A DNA stretch of 51,521 nt, taken from the NCBI GenBank assembly GCA_005793345.1, contig SXSU01000028.1, positions 1 through 51,521 on the forward strand, written 5' to 3'. Numbering within the stretch: the stretch's first letter is position 1; the number at the start of each line of letters is the position of its first letter. Below, piece after piece: positions 26,238-36,382 of the stretch. The notes beneath the pieces are model-generated. The model did no database searches. It was not told the DNA's origin and saw nothing but the letters and a program-made list of their open reading frames with translations. Source of the stretch: Bdellovibrionales bacterium (GTDB lineage Bacteria; Bdellovibrionota; Bdellovibrionia; Bdellovibrionales; Bdellovibrionaceae). The position numbers were made by a program, and so were the translations under genes.

Positions 26238-28301
26238 ATGCCACCTAATGAGAAAAAAATAAAAAATTTGTTCCAACTCAAAAGTGAATTCAAACCTTCT
26301 GGTGATCAACCAAGGGCCATTGAAGAGCTTTGTACAAATATAAAAAATAGTCATAAACACCAAGTCTTACTTGGAGTCACGGGTTCAGGTAAAACTTTTT
26401 CAATGGCCCATACCATAGCCAACTCTAATAAGCCAGCACTTATTCTTGCGCCCAACAAAACTCTAGCAGCACAACTTTATGGTGAGTTTAAAGAATTATT
26501 TCCAAATAATGCTGTGGAATATTTTGTTAGTTACTATGATTACTACCAACCTGAAGCTTATGTGCCAGCGACAGATACTTATATAGAAAAGGATTCAGCT
26601 ATTAATGATCATATTGATCGAATGAGGCATTCAGCAACTCGCTCACTTCTTGAACGCAAGGATGTCATTATAGTATCCAGTGTTTCTTGCATTTATGGAT
26701 TAGGAAGTCCTGAGGCCTATGAAGGAATGATGGTTTTAATTGAATCCAATGTCAAAATGAAGCGGGATCATTTACTTAAAGAATTAATTCGCATTCAATA
26801 TCAAAGAAATAATATTGATTTTCATCGTGGAACAATTCGAGTCCGTGGAGATATTGTAGAAATATTTCCAAGTTACGAAGAGCAAAGAATTATTCGCGTT
26901 GAGTTTTTTGGAGATTTTGTTGAAAAAATTTCTTGGGTCGATGTTTTAACTGGAGAGGTATTAACAGAAGTAGAAAGAACGCCAGTGTTTCCTGCAAGTC
27001 ATTATGTTACTTCTGAGGAACATCTTAAAAATGCAGTAGTGAGTATACAAGCTGAATTACAAATTCGAATTCAAGATTTAAATTCACAAATGAAATTTGA
27101 AGAAGCAAAGAGACTTGAGCAGCGTACCTATTACGATATTGAGATGATCGAAGAAATGGGATTTTGCCAGGGCATCGAAAATTATTCTCGACATCTAACG
27201 GGCCGTGGACCAGGAGAAGCTCCTCCGACATTGATTGAGTATTTTCCTAAAGATTTTATTACTTTTATAGATGAAAGCCATGTCACGGTTCCTCAAATAG
27301 GTGGAATGTATAGAGGTGATCGAGCTCGAAAAATGACTTTGGTTGATTTTGGATTTCGTTTGCCATCAGCTCTTGATAATAGACCACTTAATTTTCAAGA
27401 ATTTGAAAAATTAATGGATAATGTCGTTTATGTATCGGCGACCCCAGGCGAATATGAACTTAAAAAAAGTGATGGACTTATTGTTGAACAAATTATTCGT
27501 CCAACGGGACTTATTGATCCTGTAGTTGAAGTTCGATCCGTAAAAACACAGGTTGAAGATTTACTTCAGGAGATAAAAAAGGTTACAGCGAAAAAAGATC
27601 GAGTGCTTGTAACTACTTTGACAAAAAAAAGTTCAGAAGACTTAACTGAATATTTTGAAACAAAGGGAATAAAAGTAAAGTACCTTCATTCTGAGATTAA
27701 AACAGTAGAAAGAACAGAAATCATCCGGGATCTGCGGCTTGGTTTATTTGATGTATTAATTGGAATAAATTTATTACGAGAAGGTTTAGATATTCCTGAA
27801 GTGAGTTTAGTTGCAATTACAGATGCCGATAAAGAAGGGTTTTTACGCTCGGAACGCTCACTCATACAAACAATCGGGAGAGCTGCGAGAAACGTGAATG
27901 GGCGAGTGATTCTTTATGGTGATAAAATTACGGATTCCATGAAAAAAGCAATGTCAGAAACAGATCGTCGTAGAAAAATTCAAATGGAGCATAATAAAGA
28001 GAATAAAATTACTCCTGCTACAATTAAGAAAAAAATTAAAGAAGGGCTTGGCGATCTTTTTGATGGTTCATTGAATACTCCAATTTCTAAAGTTGCAAGT
28101 CCTTCATCTCCATTTCAAGTGGATTTAACTTTAGGAATTAAAGATGTAAAAAAATTGCGTCTGGAAATAGATAAGAAAAAAGCTAAAATGAAGGATCATG
28201 CAAAAAAACTTGAGTTTGAAGAGGCTGCTCAAATCAGAGACGAAGTAAAGCGATTGGAGTTGCAAGAACTAGCCTTGCGCTCAGGGGACCTTGATGGCTA
28301 A
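26238..28301 (+). CDS. uvrB: Excinuclease ABC subunit B
   Basis: Damage-verifying helicase-like core of nucleotide excision repair, which hands DNA lesions to UvrC. Walker A GVTGSGKT is at about residue 45, the beta-hairpin region is [12 protein letters not shown] near 95, the DEAD-like box is FIDESH near 350, and [10 protein letters not shown] is near 395. Helicase motif VI region QTIGRAARN is near 545, and the C-terminal UVR motif is [18 protein letters not shown]. Length is close to E. coli UvrB (673). The start is ATG 26238, with TTG 26232 in frame as an alternative; the AGGA at about 26214 is too far for a confident choice. It overlaps uvrC by eight bases. Confidence 0.95.
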   Translation: MPPNEKKIKNLFQLKSEFKPSGDQPRAIEELCTNIKNSHKHQVLLGVTGSGKTFSMAHTIANSNKPALILAPNKTLAAQLYGEFKELFPNNAVEYFVSYYDYYQPEAYVPATDTYIEKDSAINDHIDRMRHSATRSLLERKDVIIVSSVSCIYGLGSPEAYEGMMVLIESNVKMKRDHLLKELIRIQYQRNNIDFHRGTIRVRGDIVEIFPSYEEQRIIRVEFFGDFVEKISWVDVLTGEVLTEVERTPVFPASHYVTSEEHLKNAVVSIQAELQIRIQDLNSQMKFEEAKRLEQRTYYDIEMIEEMGFCQGIENYSRHLTGRGPGEAPPTLIEYFPKDFITFIDESHVTVPQIGGMYRGDRARKMTLVDFGFRLPSALDNRPLNFQEFEKLMDNVVYVSATPGEYELKKSDGLIVEQIIRPTGLIDPVVEVRSVKTQVEDLLQEIKKVTAKKDRVLVTTLTKKSSEDLTEYFETKGIKVKYLHSEIKTVERTEIIRDLRLGLFDVLIGINLLREGLDIPEVSLVAITDADKEGFLRSERSLIQTIGRAARNVNGRVILYGDKITDSMKKAMSETDRRRKIQMEHNKENKITPATIKKKIKEGLGDLFDGSLNTPISKVASPSSPFQVDLTLGIKDVKKLRLEIDKKKAKMKDHAKKLEFEEAAQIRDEVKRLELQELALRSGDLDG

Positions 28302-30069
28302 GGGAACAAAAAAAATTAAAATTGAGAAAATTGAAACAGTTGTTGAAGAAATTATAAATATTAAAGTTCAGCTTCGAGAAAAAATTCAAGAATTCCCTAT
28401 GCAAAGTGGAGTTTATTTAATGAAAAACTCTACAAGTAAAATAATTTATGTTGGCAAAGCAAAAAATTTAAGAGCGCGAGTAAAATCTTATTTTTTAAAT
28501 TCGCAAGATCTAACTCCAAAAACTAAATTATTAGTTCATAATATACGGTCTATTGAATATATTTTAACTAAAACTGAAGTAGAAGCTTTTTTATTAGAAG
28601 CTTCACTAATAAAAAAACATCGTCCAAAATACAATATTCGCTTAAAAGATGATAAAAATTATCCCTATATTAAAGTTTCTCTCAATGATAAATTTCCAAG
28701 ATTGTATTTAAGTCGAAACGTTAAAAGAGATGGATCATTTTATTTTGGGCCCTTTACAAAAGGTGCGGCGGTCACGCATACAATCAGATATCTAAATCAA
28801 ACATTTCAAATTCGAGATTGTTCAGATGCTGAACTGAGTTCAAGAAAACGCCCTTGTCTTAACTTTCAGATGGAAAGATGTAGTGCTCCTTGTGTTAAAT
28901 TTATAGATTCACAAACTTATAAAAAAGATATTCAGTTGGTTTTAAAATTTTTAAAAGGAGAAAATAAAAAATTACTCAAAGATCTTCAAGATAAAATGTT
29001 TCAAGCCTCAGAAGATGAGAAATACGAATTAGCTGCTCGTACTCGAGATCATATAAAATCAATCTCAGCGATTCTTGAAAAGCAAACTGTGGTATCGGCT
29101 AACTCGAATTCAGATAAAGATTTTATTTTTTATACCGGTGATGAAAATGGCTGTTGGATTCAAATGCTTTTTATTCGTAATGGTCGAGTTATTGGAACAA
29201 AGGGGCAGTTGCTTAATTCTATAAATCCACAGGACCCTATGGAAGAACCTAAAGAGTGGTTTGTATCTTTCTTAAATCAATATTACGAAGATAACATTAT
29301 ACCTGACAATGTGAATGTTTGTGTTGATCTAGGTGGAGATATATTTAAATTGCTCGAAGCAGTATTGAACGAGAGAAAAAATCAAAATATAGATTTAAAA
29401 ACTCAAGTGCGAGTGGAGTTTTGTAAAAATAAAGAAGACACAACTCTAATGGAAATGACAGAAAAAAATGCCTTAGAAGCTTTTGATAAATATAAGACTC
29501 AACAGGCTGGAGTAAAAGTTGCTCTTGAAGAAATACAGAAAAAATTTCATCTTCCAACTTATCCTCACCGAATTGAGTGTTATGATATTTCACATTTTCA
29601 AGGCTCAAATATTGTGGCTTCACAAGTTGTTTTTGAAGACGGTGAACCTGCAAAACAACATTATCGAAAATATCAAATCAAAACATTAACAGATTCGAAT
29701 GATTTTGCAGCACTTGCAGAAGTTTTATCGCGTCGATTGAATCACAATGAATGGGATAAACCCGATCTCGTAATTTTAGATGGAGGTAAAGGGCAATTAT
29801 CAGCAGTAGTAAAAATTTTTGAAGAAAAAAATATAACCAATTGGCCACTTGTTGCCATGGCAAAAGCACGTACAGAAAGTAATTTCGAAAACTCCGAAGT
29901 GGAATCTTCGCAGGAAAGATTTTTTTTACCCCATCGCCAAAATCCAGTATTATTTAGAAGCAATTCAAAAGCATTAAAAATCTTAATGCATATTAGAGAT
30001 GAAGCTCATCGTTTTGCTATCACTTATCATCGAGAAAAAAGAGAAGCTTCTTCATTTTCAACCACATAG
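28294..30069 (+). CDS. uvrC: Excinuclease ABC subunit C lacking the C-terminal HhH domain
   Basis: Makes both incisions in nucleotide excision repair. The GIY-YIG nuclease is at about residues 36-112 ([22 protein letters not shown]), preceded by about 25 extra residues. A Cys-rich [13 protein letters not shown] follows, then the UVR motif near 250, and the RNase H-like nuclease with [12 protein letters not shown] (about 430) and [13 protein letters not shown] (about 490). The protein ends at [20 protein letters not shown], just where the family normally continues into a (HhH)2 DNA-binding domain of some 60 residues. No such domain is visible in other frames. The last 43 bases overlap the convergent dabB. 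Start ATG 28294 has AGGGGA and overlaps uvrB. Confidence 0.9.
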   Translation: MAKGTKKIKIEKIETVVEEIINIKVQLREKIQEFPMQSGVYLMKNSTSKIIYVGKAKNLRARVKSYFLNSQDLTPKTKLLVHNIRSIEYILTKTEVEAFLLEASLIKKHRPKYNIRLKDDKNYPYIKVSLNDKFPRLYLSRNVKRDGSFYFGPFTKGAAVTHTIRYLNQTFQIRDCSDAELSSRKRPCLNFQMERCSAPCVKFIDSQTYKKDIQLVLKFLKGENKKLLKDLQDKMFQASEDEKYELAARTRDHIKSISAILEKQTVVSANSNSDKDFIFYTGDENGCWIQMLFIRNGRVIGTKGQLLNSINPQDPMEEPKEWFVSFLNQYYEDNIIPDNVNVCVDLGGDIFKLLEAVLNERKNQNIDLKTQVRVEFCKNKEDTTLMEMTEKNALEAFDKYKTQQAGVKVALEEIQKKFHLPTYPHRIECYDISHFQGSNIVASQVVFEDGEPAKQHYRKYQIKTLTDSNDFAALAEVLSRRLNHNEWDKPDLVILDGGKGQLSAVVKIFEEKNITNWPLVAMAKARTESNFENSEVESSQERFFLPHRQNPVLFRSNSKALKILMHIRDEAHRFAITYHREKREASSFSTT

Positions 30070-31550
30070 TTAGTAGACCCCGCAAATGCATGTTGTCCAA
30101 TTCTAAAGAAGTGATATGCATTAAGAGTAAATCCAATCATAACGATAACCATATACGAATGCGAAAGAGTCCAAAGTGTTTCAAGTAAGGATTCTTGTAA
30201 AAAGAACTGCAAACTTCCAGGAGATGCGGTTAAAGAAATGACTGATATGATATAAATATAATTTCTAAATGGAAATTTATTTTCAAGACCCAAGTAGTAT
30301 TGCCCAGCTTGAATAGAATGCTTTTGCCAGTAATTAATTGCAGGCCAAATGCTATATATAAGTAATATTAAAAATAAAATTGAAAAAGCAAAATATAAAG
30401 ATTCACTTTCATCAGTGTAAGTTAGAAAAATTGCAAATATCAAACATAATTGTGAGATAATAATTGCAACTAATTGATTGAAGAGTTTGTATTTTGGAAA
30501 AATAAAATAGGTCACAGATAAAAAAGATGAAATTATTAATAATATAAATGGAATATTATATTGATGGGCAAGAACACCAGAAACTCCAATATAAACTGAA
30601 GCCCCTAAATAAATTGTTAAACTTAAATTTCTTATTATTAAAAAAATAGCATCTAAGTAAAATCCGTTCAGAGCGTGAAAGTATAACGAAGTAGGTAGAT
30701 GAGCAAAAAATTTTCTTAATAAGTCTTTTCGACCATGATAGGATTCTGTAAAAAAATCTTCAAAAAAACTTGCTGAGCGAAGATAATTCCAAGTTCGAAT
30801 AAAAGTATGACCTGCGATGTGCCACATTGCTAAACTATATAATCCAAAAGCCAACTCAAGATAAATAATACCCATTTGCGAAATAGATGCGAAAGCAAAG
30901 GATGTTTTTAAATCACTTCGACTCGAACCTACAAGTAATCCATAAATTGCACTTGTAATACCAATACAACCTAATAAAATTTTTAATTCAACATAATGAT
31001 CCCAAAGTCCATGAAATTGAAGAAGTAGAAAAGGACCTAAATGTAGTGAAAGCCCACCATAAAATGCAGTACTTGATGGAGTTGGGCCTTCAAGCGCTTT
31101 ATATAGCCAGGATGAAAAAGGAAACTGAGCACTTTTTGCAAGTGTTGCTATTATTAAACTTAATCCCGCCGAAAAATGATCTTCGGATTGTTCAAAGAAT
31201 ATAGCCAATACAAAAAATATATCACACATTTTATAATTGGCTAATGCAAGAAGTGAGTTTTCTAAACTTCTATTATTTGCCGGGTAAAATCCAATTAAGA
31301 AAAAAGATGATAATCCCACCATTTCCCAACCTAGAAAAAAAGTTTCTAGATTCATACTTATCGAACATAATACAATTCCAAGTGCAAAAAACGTAAATAA
31401 GACCCAAAATTTTTTTAAACCAATTTCGCCTTCGAGGTAGTTTTTTGCATAGTGTCCAATAGAAACTAAGATCAAAAATGAAACTATAAAAAAAGGTAGT
31501 CCAAAATTAAAAAAAGAAAAGTGATATTTATCGAACAAATGCAAATTCAT
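30027..31550 (-). CDS. dabB: NuoL-like proton channel subunit of the Dab carbon transporter
   Basis: Polytopic membrane protein of the complex I NuoL/MrpA family, about 13-14 hydrophobic spans in 507 residues. The signature AKSAQFPFSSWLYKALEGPT, with the conserved channel Lys, is near residue 140, followed by SSTAFYGGLSLH. Paired with DabA, it is expected to couple cation flux to CO2 hydration and trapping as bicarbonate. The start has AGGA nine bases upstream and overlaps dabA by 23 bases, so the two are translationally coupled. Its 3' end overlaps uvrC by 43 bases on the other strand. Assignment as DabB rather than another NuoL relative rests on the DabA neighbour. Confidence 0.85.
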   Translation of the reverse strand: MNLHLFDKYHFSFFNFGLPFFIVSFLILVSIGHYAKNYLEGEIGLKKFWVLFTFFALGIVLCSISMNLETFFLGWEMVGLSSFFLIGFYPANNRSLENSLLALANYKMCDIFFVLAIFFEQSEDHFSAGLSLIIATLAKSAQFPFSSWLYKALEGPTPSSTAFYGGLSLHLGPFLLLQFHGLWDHYVELKILLGCIGITSAIYGLLVGSSRSDLKTSFAFASISQMGIIYLELAFGLYSLAMWHIAGHTFIRTWNYLRSASFFEDFFTESYHGRKDLLRKFFAHLPTSLYFHALNGFYLDAIFLIIRNLSLTIYLGASVYIGVSGVLAHQYNIPFILLIISSFLSVTYFIFPKYKLFNQLVAIIISQLCLIFAIFLTYTDESESLYFAFSILFLILLIYSIWPAINYWQKHSIQAGQYYLGLENKFPFRNYIYIISVISLTASPGSLQFFLQESLLETLWTLSHSYMVIVMIGFTLNAYHFFRIGQHAFAGSTNYVVENEEASLFSR

Positions 31551-33822
31551 TTTTTAGTTCCTGTGAATAGGATTCAAATTGATGTGTTAGTGGATCAATT
31601 CTGATAAGATGAATCCAATGATTATTAATTATATTTTGTAATCGAGCAGATTTTGAAATAACTTGATTTAATTTTGACTTTTCAGCATAGACAAAACTAA
31701 TTAACCTTAATGGTAAATGATAATCAACCATTTGCAGAGCAAGACCAATTTTTAGATCACCCTTAGATCCTGCCATGAGCCCAATACCTGAAGCGATATT
31801 TAAAGGAAGTTTACTTCCTGCTCCAAATGCTTCAGGAAATGCTTTTGAGGTAAAATAATCCATATTTATGTTTGCGCATACAGGGAGTGCATTCATAATA
31901 CTAAACTCAAGTGCAGCTCCATCATGATCAGTCGTTGGATCGTATGAAATTAAAAAAGATCTTCTTTCAAGATGAAGGTTTTTTGTCATTTGTCTTGGGC
32001 CAAACACTGCACATGATACTAATGAATGTCCAAACTCAGGTCGAGGTTGCGACCAATCTAAAGATCGAGATTTAAAATCTGTCGTTTTTGGTAACTGAAA
32101 TTGTTGAATGCGTTCTTTTTTGTTTTCTTCTAAAGCAAGGTAAAGATCATTTTTAATTAAAGTTAATTTATTTTTTTGCAATTCAGTCAAATTATCATTT
32201 TCAAAAATGTCAATTTCGTCAGCTGCGGTGTCGTGACAAGCAGGTATAAACACAGTGTTTGAGTTGAAGGAGATTCCTTTAAGTATTACTAATTCACGTA
32301 TTTTATGATCATTAGCAAAATCGCAAAACACTTTAGAATTTGCATAGCCAGATTGGCCGCTGCAAGCTCCACAACCATAGGATTTTTGAAACGGATTATT
32401 TGTAGTTGTTGATCCATGTCCTACAACAATCACCATATCAGTTGTTATATTAACTAAACCCATTCCATTTAAAATATTAAATAGAATATTTGCCTTTTCT
32501 TCGTCGCAATAGGCATTTGTAAATTCAATTTTAGTATTTGAATGGATGTATGGGTCAGGTTTTATTTTATTTCGTAATAGAGAATAAATTTTAGGTTTTA
32601 AAGTTCGTAATGTAAGTGCGGCCATGAAAAGAGGCCATGCAAATAATGACAGTATTGGCTCAATAAAATTAAATCGTGATTCATTAAAGTGTGGCAAAAC
32701 AGAATAAAGTTTACGATTTTTAAATTGTGGAGGGGATTTTTCAACAGCAGTTTTATTTGCTAAAATAACAGGAGGACATTGAGGTTGATGAATAACATGG
32801 TGTGGTCTTTTTAATTTAAAATCCAACCCAAAGAATCCCACGGTCCCATGAGTATGATATTTTGAGTTTTGCTTTTCAAGATGCCGACGGAGAGATTCTT
32901 CTCTGTCATCAATGCAAAATAAAAAAACGGTATCTGTAATTAAATTTTGATTTTTTGATGGTGGATTTTTATCATGTAGGTTTGAATTTTTGAGTTGTAA
33001 TTGATTTTTTATTTGAAAAATAACTTTTTGATAATATTCAATTTCATTTTTCTTTATTTTTTTAATTTCACTAGAAATTATTTTTTTACGAATAGAAATT
33101 TTAGTATCATTATTTAAAAGTTTTGTTTGATGACTTATGGAAATATTGTGTTCGGTTACGACTAAAATTGCTATCCATTCTAATAAGGATACGGGATAAG
33201 CAACAAGAGGGTATTGTTCGTTTTTATTCTCAAAAACATTTATCATTCCGCTCCAACCTTTGAACAAAAATAAAAGATACTGGATATAATTTTCAACTTG
33301 AGATTGTGTTAACCCTTTTCGATATAAAACCAGATTGATTATTTCAATATTACTTTTATCAGAAAATTGAATTAAATCTTTTTTTAGAGAGGGTATTATT
33401 TTTGATTTAAGGCTAAGTGTTGTAGTGACATATTTTTTAAACCAGTTCCATAAACCATGTTTATTTGAATCTACATTCCATCGATTGAGACCTTGATCAA
33501 AGTAAGAAACTACCATTGGGAGTAAAAAATCTTCAATTTCTCTATGAAAAAATCTGCTTTTAATAAATAAATCATTTTCATATAATATTATTGCTTTAGT
33601 GATTCCTTCTTCAAATTGATATTTTTCCCAATACATTAAAGGATTATTATGAACAAAAAAAGGAATAGGGTATTGTATAGGAAGTTGAGATCTTAGCTTC
33701 TCGATACAAATTAAAACCTCATCCGAAGATATGGTGGATGAGGATTTAGGGATTGAATTTATTTTATTTATATTATTATTATTTTTATTTTTATCACTCG
33801 ATGGATCATAATTCATAATCAT
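31528..33822 (-). CDS. dabA: Inorganic carbon accumulation protein DabA (DUF2309)
   Basis: Beta-carbonic-anhydrase-like subunit of the DabAB dissolved-inorganic-carbon pump. The zinc-site residues known in Halothiobacillus DabA2 (C351, D353, H524, C539) correspond here to Cys303 and Asp305 in LFCIDDREESLRRH, His469 in VVGHGSTTTNN, and Cys484 in SYGCGACSGQ. The spacing between these residues (2 and 15) is identical. The N-terminal FVHNNPLMYWE motif near residue 57 is also typical. At 764 residues it is on the short side for the family. The start overlaps the SulP gene by 17 bases; GGAAG lies 12 bases upstream. A pump of this kind in an apparent heterotroph suggests bicarbonate supply for biosynthesis. 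Confidence 0.9.
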   Translation of the reverse strand: MIMNYDPSSDKNKNNNNINKINSIPKSSSTISSDEVLICIEKLRSQLPIQYPIPFFVHNNPLMYWEKYQFEEGITKAIILYENDLFIKSRFFHREIEDFLLPMVVSYFDQGLNRWNVDSNKHGLWNWFKKYVTTTLSLKSKIIPSLKKDLIQFSDKSNIEIINLVLYRKGLTQSQVENYIQYLLFLFKGWSGMINVFENKNEQYPLVAYPVSLLEWIAILVVTEHNISISHQTKLLNNDTKISIRKKIISSEIKKIKKNEIEYYQKVIFQIKNQLQLKNSNLHDKNPPSKNQNLITDTVFLFCIDDREESLRRHLEKQNSKYHTHGTVGFFGLDFKLKRPHHVIHQPQCPPVILANKTAVEKSPPQFKNRKLYSVLPHFNESRFNFIEPILSLFAWPLFMAALTLRTLKPKIYSLLRNKIKPDPYIHSNTKIEFTNAYCDEEKANILFNILNGMGLVNITTDMVIVVGHGSTTTNNPFQKSYGCGACSGQSGYANSKVFCDFANDHKIRELVILKGISFNSNTVFIPACHDTAADEIDIFENDNLTELQKNKLTLIKNDLYLALEENKKERIQQFQLPKTTDFKSRSLDWSQPRPEFGHSLVSCAVFGPRQMTKNLHLERRSFLISYDPTTDHDGAALEFSIMNALPVCANINMDYFTSKAFPEAFGAGSKLPLNIASGIGLMAGSKGDLKIGLALQMVDYHLPLRLISFVYAEKSKLNQVISKSARLQNIINNHWIHLIRIDPLTHQFESYSQELKNEFAFVR

Positions 33823-35332
33823 TTTTTTGAGTAACTTCCATTTTTGTAAAACTTAAATTGAATTGAGGTTCAAGTCTTTGATCTGATTTAAGATCAGACC
33901 AAATTTGTGTAAGGGATTCTTTAATCACTTTTCCACCTGTTTTTTCATAATTGTCTTTCCAATTTTTTATAGCTTCAATTGAAGCATGATCAATGTGGTC
34001 AAGTTCAAAGTGTAGCTGTACGGTCTTTTTAGGAGTAATTAAATTTAAGTTTTGAGTCAATTTTGGTATTCCAAGAAACGTTAGGGAGCCAGTAATAATA
34101 ACTTGCACAGGTCCTTTTTTATCATCCTGGATATGCATTTTAAAGGCACTCATTTTGTAAATTAATAATCCAAGGGCTAAGCCAAAACCAATTCCAATAC
34201 CCCAAAGTAAATTTATTAATACAACTCCTGCAAGAGTAACAAAATAAATAACAGATTCGTTAAACTTAATGAGCTCTTTTATTTCATGCAGTTTAACTAA
34301 ATTAACTCCAGTATAAATCAACAATCCTGCTAATACTGAAAGTGGAATAGCTGACAAATAAGGTGCGAAAAAAGTTGCAAATATAAAAATCCACATACCA
34401 TGAATAACTGCCGACCAATTAGATTTTGCTCCAGCATTTATGTTAGCTGAGCTTCGAACAATAACTCCTGTAATTGGTAACCCGCCAAGAAGTCCAGATA
34501 ATGAATTACCAATACCCTGTGCGATGAGTTCCTTGTTAAGATGAGCTCGTGGTCCAGAGTGTAACTTGTCCGTCGCAACAGCACACAGTAAAGATTCGGT
34601 ACTCGCAACTAAAGTTATTGCAATCGCTGCTAAAAAAAGAGAAGAAAATTGCTCAAACGGGACATGTGGAATTTCAAGTTGATTAAATAGTGATGCATCC
34701 ACCGAAACATGGGGTACATTTAAAGCAAAAAAATAAGAAATAAAAGTTCCCAGCCCCACCGCAATTAATGAACCTGGGATTACTTTTATTTTTTTAGCAA
34801 GATATTTATTCCATGCCCATAAAGTGAAAAGGGTTAAGGCTCCAAGTAAAAAGGCATTTGTATTCATATTCATAATACTTTCAGGAATATGACCAATATT
34901 TTCAATTGCTGAACCTTTTGGGGAAGAACCTATCAAGACATGGGTTTGTCCAAGAGCTATTAAAATACCAATCCCTGCAAGCATTGCATGAATCACACTT
35001 GGAGAGATGGCCAAAGTTAATTGACCAATTCCAAGTAGTCCAAGAGCAATTTGTAATCCGCCAGCAATCATTGTGATAATACAAGTAGCTTGAAATCCAA
35101 ATTTTTGGATAAAACCAAAAACCATTACAGTTAAACCTGCAGCAGGTCCACTGACTTGAAAGGGGGCGCCACCAAACAGTCCAACAATAACCCCTCCAAT
35201 AATAGCAGCGATTAATCCAGACTTAATAGGAGCTCCAGATGCCAAAGCAATTCCTAATGAAAGAGGAAGAGCAATTAAAAAAACAACTAACGAAGAAGGA
35301 ATATCTGATTTTAAATTTTTGAAAAAATTCAT
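33806..35332 (-). CDS. SulP family anion (probable bicarbonate) transporter
   Basis: Membrane permease of the SulP/SLC26 family, related to bicarbonate carriers such as BicA. About 11-13 membrane spans cover residues 10-400, including GPAAGLTVMVFGFIQKFG near residue 65 and the region GGLPITGVIVRSSANINAG near residue 285 that is conserved in the family. A short STAS-like tail is at about 405-495 (LHFELDHIDHASIEAI). Sulfate or other anions are possible, but overlap with dabA (17 bases) favours bicarbonate. It begins 34 bases after the stop of the small Lys-rich protein gene, with GGTGA before the ATG. Confidence 0.85.
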   Translation of the reverse strand: MNFFKNLKSDIPSSLVVFLIALPLSLGIALASGAPIKSGLIAAIIGGVIVGLFGGAPFQVSGPAAGLTVMVFGFIQKFGFQATCIITMIAGGLQIALGLLGIGQLTLAISPSVIHAMLAGIGILIALGQTHVLIGSSPKGSAIENIGHIPESIMNMNTNAFLLGALTLFTLWAWNKYLAKKIKVIPGSLIAVGLGTFISYFFALNVPHVSVDASLFNQLEIPHVPFEQFSSLFLAAIAITLVASTESLLCAVATDKLHSGPRAHLNKELIAQGIGNSLSGLLGGLPITGVIVRSSANINAGAKSNWSAVIHGMWIFIFATFFAPYLSAIPLSVLAGLLIYTGVNLVKLHEIKELIKFNESVIYFVTLAGVVLINLLWGIGIGFGLALGLLIYKMSAFKMHIQDDKKGPVQVIITGSLTFLGIPKLTQNLNLITPKKTVQLHFELDHIDHASIEAIKNWKDNYEKTGGKVIKESLTQIWSDLKSDQRLEPQFNLSFTKMEVTQKNDYEL

Positions 35333-35366
35333 TTTTTATTTCACCAACGTACAGGGTTAGATTTTA

Positions 35367-35564
35367 TTATTTATGTTTTTGGTCTTTTTTCATTTTTTTC
35401 TTAGCAATTTTTTTATTTGCTTTTGCAATTTTTTTACCAGGAACACTTGAATCTTGTGATAAGTTTTGTTGATCAGAAAAACTCCCCATGGCTGGATCAT
35501 TTTGTGCAAAAGTTGCAGTACTTAGTAACATAGATGTTGCTATTAATATAATAAATTGTTTCAT
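35367..35564 (-). CDS. Small exported lysine-rich protein
   Basis: A 65-residue product with a clear signal peptide (MKQFIILIATSMLLSTATFA) and a very basic tail made of KKIAKANKKIAKKKMKK. The mature form would be about 45 residues, half of it Lys/Ala. GGAG seven bases before the ATG supports it as a real gene. It is the first gene of the leftward small protein-SulP-dabA-dabB unit. Function unknown; possible roles are binding polyanions on the cell surface or peptidoglycan, or assisting the transporter, but neither is shown. Confidence 0.75.
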   Translation of the reverse strand: MKQFIILIATSMLLSTATFAQNDPAMGSFSDQQNLSQDSSVPGKKIAKANKKIAKKKMKKDQKHK

Positions 35565-35642
35565 AAGAAACTCCTTTTGTTGTTGTAATGGAACTGATTA
35601 CTTTATAAAAAATTCTATTTGCTATAGGGTAAGACTAATTCA

Positions 35643-35666
35643 AAAGATTAAAACAAAGATTAAAAC
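35643..35666. repeat. Tandem 12-bp direct repeat upstream of the response regulator
   Basis: AAAGATTAAAAC occurs twice with no gap (35643-35654 and 35655-35666). OmpR-family regulators commonly bind tandem direct repeats of about 10-12 bp. It lies between the divergent small-protein/dab unit and the response-regulator gene, so it could control either. Confidence 0.7.
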
Positions 35667-35668
35667 GA

Positions 35669-35686
35669 CATTAATTTAAATTAATG
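35669..35686. repeat. 18-bp perfect palindrome in the dab/two-component intergenic region
   Basis: CATTAATTTAAATTAATG (35669-35686) is a perfect palindrome two bases after the tandem repeat. Composition is almost only A and T, so it is less striking than its length suggests, but its place next to the direct repeat makes an operator plausible. Confidence 0.6.
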
Positions 35687-35776
35687 ACATTTCACATTAA
35701 GTTGTTGTTAATTTTATATAGACAGCTAAGTGCTGAAATGTAGATATTGAATTTAAAATATTAGAGGATAATTCAT

Positions 35777-36382
35777 ATGAAAATTCTTTTATTAGAAGAT
35801 CAAAAGAAGACAGTTGAGTTTATCGAAAAAGGTCTAGTTTCGGCGGGTTATTTAGTAAGCTCATTTGGGACAGCAAAAGAGGCCGAAGAAGCAATGGCAG
35901 GTAATGAATACGATCTTTTGATTGTTGATATCAATTTACCTGATATGCTTGGATGGGAATTTGTAAAAAGAGCACGTGAGTTTCGATACTCAGGAGTTGT
36001 AATCTTGTTAACTGCACTATCTAAAACCGATGATAAAGTACATGGTTTAAATGTCGGTGCTGATGATTACATGACAAAACCATTTTCAATGGAAGAATTA
36101 TTAGCTCGTGTTCGAGCTCATTTGAGACGAACTTCTAAAACTGCAGTGGGTAGTAAATTACTCTTTGAAAACATTGAGTTGGATTTAGTAACTCGCAAAA
36201 CCACTAGAAATGGAATATCAATAATACTTTCACAAAAAGAATTTGCCCTTCTTGAATATTTTATGAGAAATCCCGAACGCCCACTTTCTCGAGTGCAAAT
36301 TGCAGAGAACGTTTGGAATATAGATTTTGAAACTGGGACAAATGTAATTGATGTTTACATAAATCATTTGCGAAAAAAATAG
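35777..36382 (+). CDS. OmpR-family response regulator, frameshifted near its end
   Basis: Receiver domain at residues 1-120 with acidic pocket LLEDQ, phospho-acceptor Asp51 in LLIVDINLPD, and TKPF with the conserved Lys near residue 100. A winged-helix DNA-binding domain begins near 130 (ENIELDLVTRKTTRNG, then LSQKEFALLEYFM). The frame stops at YINHLRKK. In the next frame it continues as IEINNYPRLIHTVTGVGYEF to a stop at 36448-36450, exactly the missing end of the family. A run of seven A at the junction (36373-36379) is the cause. The full product would be 224 residues. The adjacent histidine kinase is intact. It could be a real mutation, recoding, or a sequencing error. Confidence 0.85.
   Translation: MKILLLEDQKKTVEFIEKGLVSAGYLVSSFGTAKEAEEAMAGNEYDLLIVDINLPDMLGWEFVKRAREFRYSGVVILLTALSKTDDKVHGLNVGADDYMTKPFSMEELLARVRAHLRRTSKTAVGSKLLFENIELDLVTRKTTRNGISIILSQKEFALLEYFMRNPERPLSRVQIAENVWNIDFETGTNVIDVYINHLRKK

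Noticed and set aside
29345..29653. 102-codon open frame on the minus strand inside uvrC.
   Set aside because: It is a shadow of the well-supported uvrC frame with no independent evidence.
35684..35700. TGACATTTCACATTAA resembles TGACATTTTACATTTA near the tatA promoter (44255), suggesting a shared operator.
   Set aside because: The similarity is mostly A and T, and the tatA copy is within the spacer of a promoter where composition is constrained. Two sites are not enough.
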